Source: CAZBYL01 sp964496275 (GTDB lineage: Bacteria > Synergistota > Synergistia > Synergistales > Synergistaceae). Taken from it: DNA of 43,606 bases. The notes beneath the pieces were generated by a model, which worked only from the letters and a program-made list of their open reading frames with translations, did no database searches and was not told the origin of the DNA. The DNA lies in contig CAZBYL010000015.1 in the NCBI GenBank assembly GCA_964496275.1, positions 1 to 43,606 on the forward strand. Direction: 5' to 3'. This document shows, piece after piece, positions 42,515 to 43,606 of the stretch. Both the position numbers and the translations under genes were made by a program. Position 1 is the stretch's first letter, and every line of letters starts with the position of its first letter.

Positions 42515-42642
42515 TTTTAAGCGCACAAAAAGCGCTGTTTTCGCTGCTTCCCTCTGTTTCCGATTCTCATTTGTACGGTGTATAATCAACCTTTATGCAA
42601 AAAATTTTTACGGAGCATCGGCTCTTGAGCGAGGTTTTTATT

Positions 42643-43347
42643 TTGGAATTTTTGACGGGTATACCGCTTTTCGGGAGTATCGCAAACGGGCTTATGATTG
42701 TGATGGGAGCCTTGCTTGGGCTTGCGCTGCGTTCGCGTCTGTCGCAGAAGATGATGGAGCTGCCGGTGCAGGGCATAGCTCTATTCGTCATTACTCTCGG
42801 AATATCTATGGCCATAGGCACAAAACACCCCCTTATAGTTATAGCCAGTATCGCAGCGGGCTCTCTTGCGGGCGAGCTTATAAATATCGAGGGTTTGATT
42901 GAGTCGGCAAGCAAAAAGCTTGAGGCAAAGTGCGGGAGCGGTGCGCAGGGGTTTTCCGTTGGGTTTGTCACGACGAGTCTCATCTATTGCACAGGTTCAA
43001 TGGCGGTTCTCGGCTCTTTTGAAGAGGGGCTGGGCGGATATCCGTCGCTGCTTTTGGCAAAGGGGCTTATGGACGGGCTGACTGCAATAGCGATGGCGGC
43101 ATCATTGGGATTCGGGGTGATTTTTTCCTCGGTGCCCGTTTTTCTCTACCAGGGAACTCTGACAGTTGCCGCTTCGTGGCTCTCGCCGTTCATGTCTGAG
43201 GCGGCAGTGTGCGAGATGACTGCAACAGGCGGTTTGATGCTGATGTCTATCGGCTTAAATTTACTGGGGCTTATGAAGATACGCGCGATGAATATGCTTC
43301 CGGGGCTTATTATCGCTGTTGTATTAGTGCAGCTCTTTGCAAAGTGA
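42643..43347 (+). CDS. DUF554 family membrane protein
   Basis: A 234-residue protein with about seven hydrophobic segments. IPLFGSIANGLMIVMGALLG at the start, LFVITLGISMAIG, SLIYCTGSMAVLGSFEEGL, KGLMDGLTAIAMAASLGFGV and ATGGLMLMSIGLNLLGL are the DUF554 (YqgA/YdfK) pattern. The function is unknown; a transport role is often suggested. I start at TTG 42643 with GAGG eight nt upstream, because the protein then begins as the family does. A TTG at 42625 and an ATG at 42595 are alternatives, but the ATG lies right after a TATAAT box (42580-42585). Confidence 0.85.
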   Translation: MEFLTGIPLFGSIANGLMIVMGALLGLALRSRLSQKMMELPVQGIALFVITLGISMAIGTKHPLIVIASIAAGSLAGELINIEGLIESASKKLEAKCGSGAQGFSVGFVTTSLIYCTGSMAVLGSFEEGLGGYPSLLLAKGLMDGLTAIAMAASLGFGVIFSSVPVFLYQGTLTVAASWLSPFMSEAAVCEMTATGGLMLMSIGLNLLGLMKIRAMNMLPGLIIAVVLVQLFAK

Positions 43348-43562
43348 GTTCGGTTTTTGATATTACGGACGATAAATAGTTTTTTGTCTGTTTTTTGCGC
43401 CATGAACAGGAAACCTTAAGTATTTTTCATTCAAACACCTTTTATCCTAAAGTTTTTGTGTCCCAGAGTAACCTTGCTATTTTTTTCTCAAAGCGATACA
43501 ATACAAATTGTTTAAATTTACAACTTTTTTCTAAAAATTTTGTTTTTACGCCAAAACACCCC

Positions 43563-43591
43563 TTTACTGCTCTTGAGAAGAGGAATACAAT
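43563..43591 (+). promoter_or_regulatory. Possible promoter reading out of the window
   Basis: TTTACT and TACAAT are spaced 17 nt apart at the edge of an AT-rich stretch. The region from 43348 to the end holds no gene that I can see. Confidence 0.3.
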
Positions 43592-43606
43592 TAGCTAAGC
43601 GGAATA

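Overview
The window looks like a chromosomal piece of a Synergistota bacterium, an anaerobic, amino-acid-fermenting diderm. The best clue is a surface protein ending in a Gly-Gly-Cys/hydrophobic/poly-Lys tail that resembles the Synerg-CTERM sorting signal. A complete anaerobic (cobalt-early) B12 pathway, C5-type tetrapyrrole synthesis and a BtuCDF-type importer fit that reading. The phylum call is an inference from content; no ribosomal RNA is present.

Layout. 1-1640: a DUF4143-type AAA ATPase gene bracketed by ~37-bp imperfect palindromes, plus the 3' stump of a second copy. 1690-6100: small housekeeping and accessory genes (SUI1/YciH, GNAT, a BFD-like Cys protein, a lone pseudopilin, a SYLF protein, HIT, YigZ). 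6120-6230: an 11-bp-periodic inverted repeat at a convergent gene junction. 6234-27480: one very long minus-strand operon of 21 genes behind a cobalamin riboswitch. It runs from cbiK and btuCDF through the corrin-ring methyltransferases, interleaved with hemA, hemC, hemB and hemL, to cobO, cbiP and cbiA. 27505-30049: a second short B12 operon (cbiB-cobD-cobC), read from upstream of the riboswitch. 30210-33071: an MrfA-like helicase and a DtxR-like regulator, divergently transcribed. 33539-35821: a sensor diguanylate cyclase broken by one in-frame stop. 35905-37599: ilvD. 37801-39454: the surface protein, out of frame at a C8 tract. 39535-40130: a BECR-fold nuclease-like gene followed by a structured RNA candidate. 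40356-43347: bioY with a BirA-like operator, metY, and a DUF554 membrane protein.

How it works together. HemA, HemL, HemB, HemC and the HemD half of the CobA-HemD fusion take glutamyl-tRNA to uroporphyrinogen III. The CobA half and the precorrin-2 dehydrogenase half of the CbiJ fusion make sirohydrochlorin, and CbiK inserts cobalt. CbiL, H, F, G, D, J, E/T and C build cobyrinate. CbiA, CobO, CbiP, CbiB and CobD take it to adenosylcobinamide phosphate. No heme-branch gene is seen, so the hem genes here appear dedicated to corrinoid. BtuFDC would salvage external corrinoid, and a GATE-type membrane protein inside the operon is an unassigned transporter candidate.

Most notable observations: the homopolymer-frameshifted surface protein (possible phase variation), the nuclease/structured-RNA pair flanked by direct repeats, the palindrome-bracketed ATPase with a remnant copy, the GATE protein in the B12 operon, and a 10-N assembly gap in cobO that is probably a 5-bp contig overlap.
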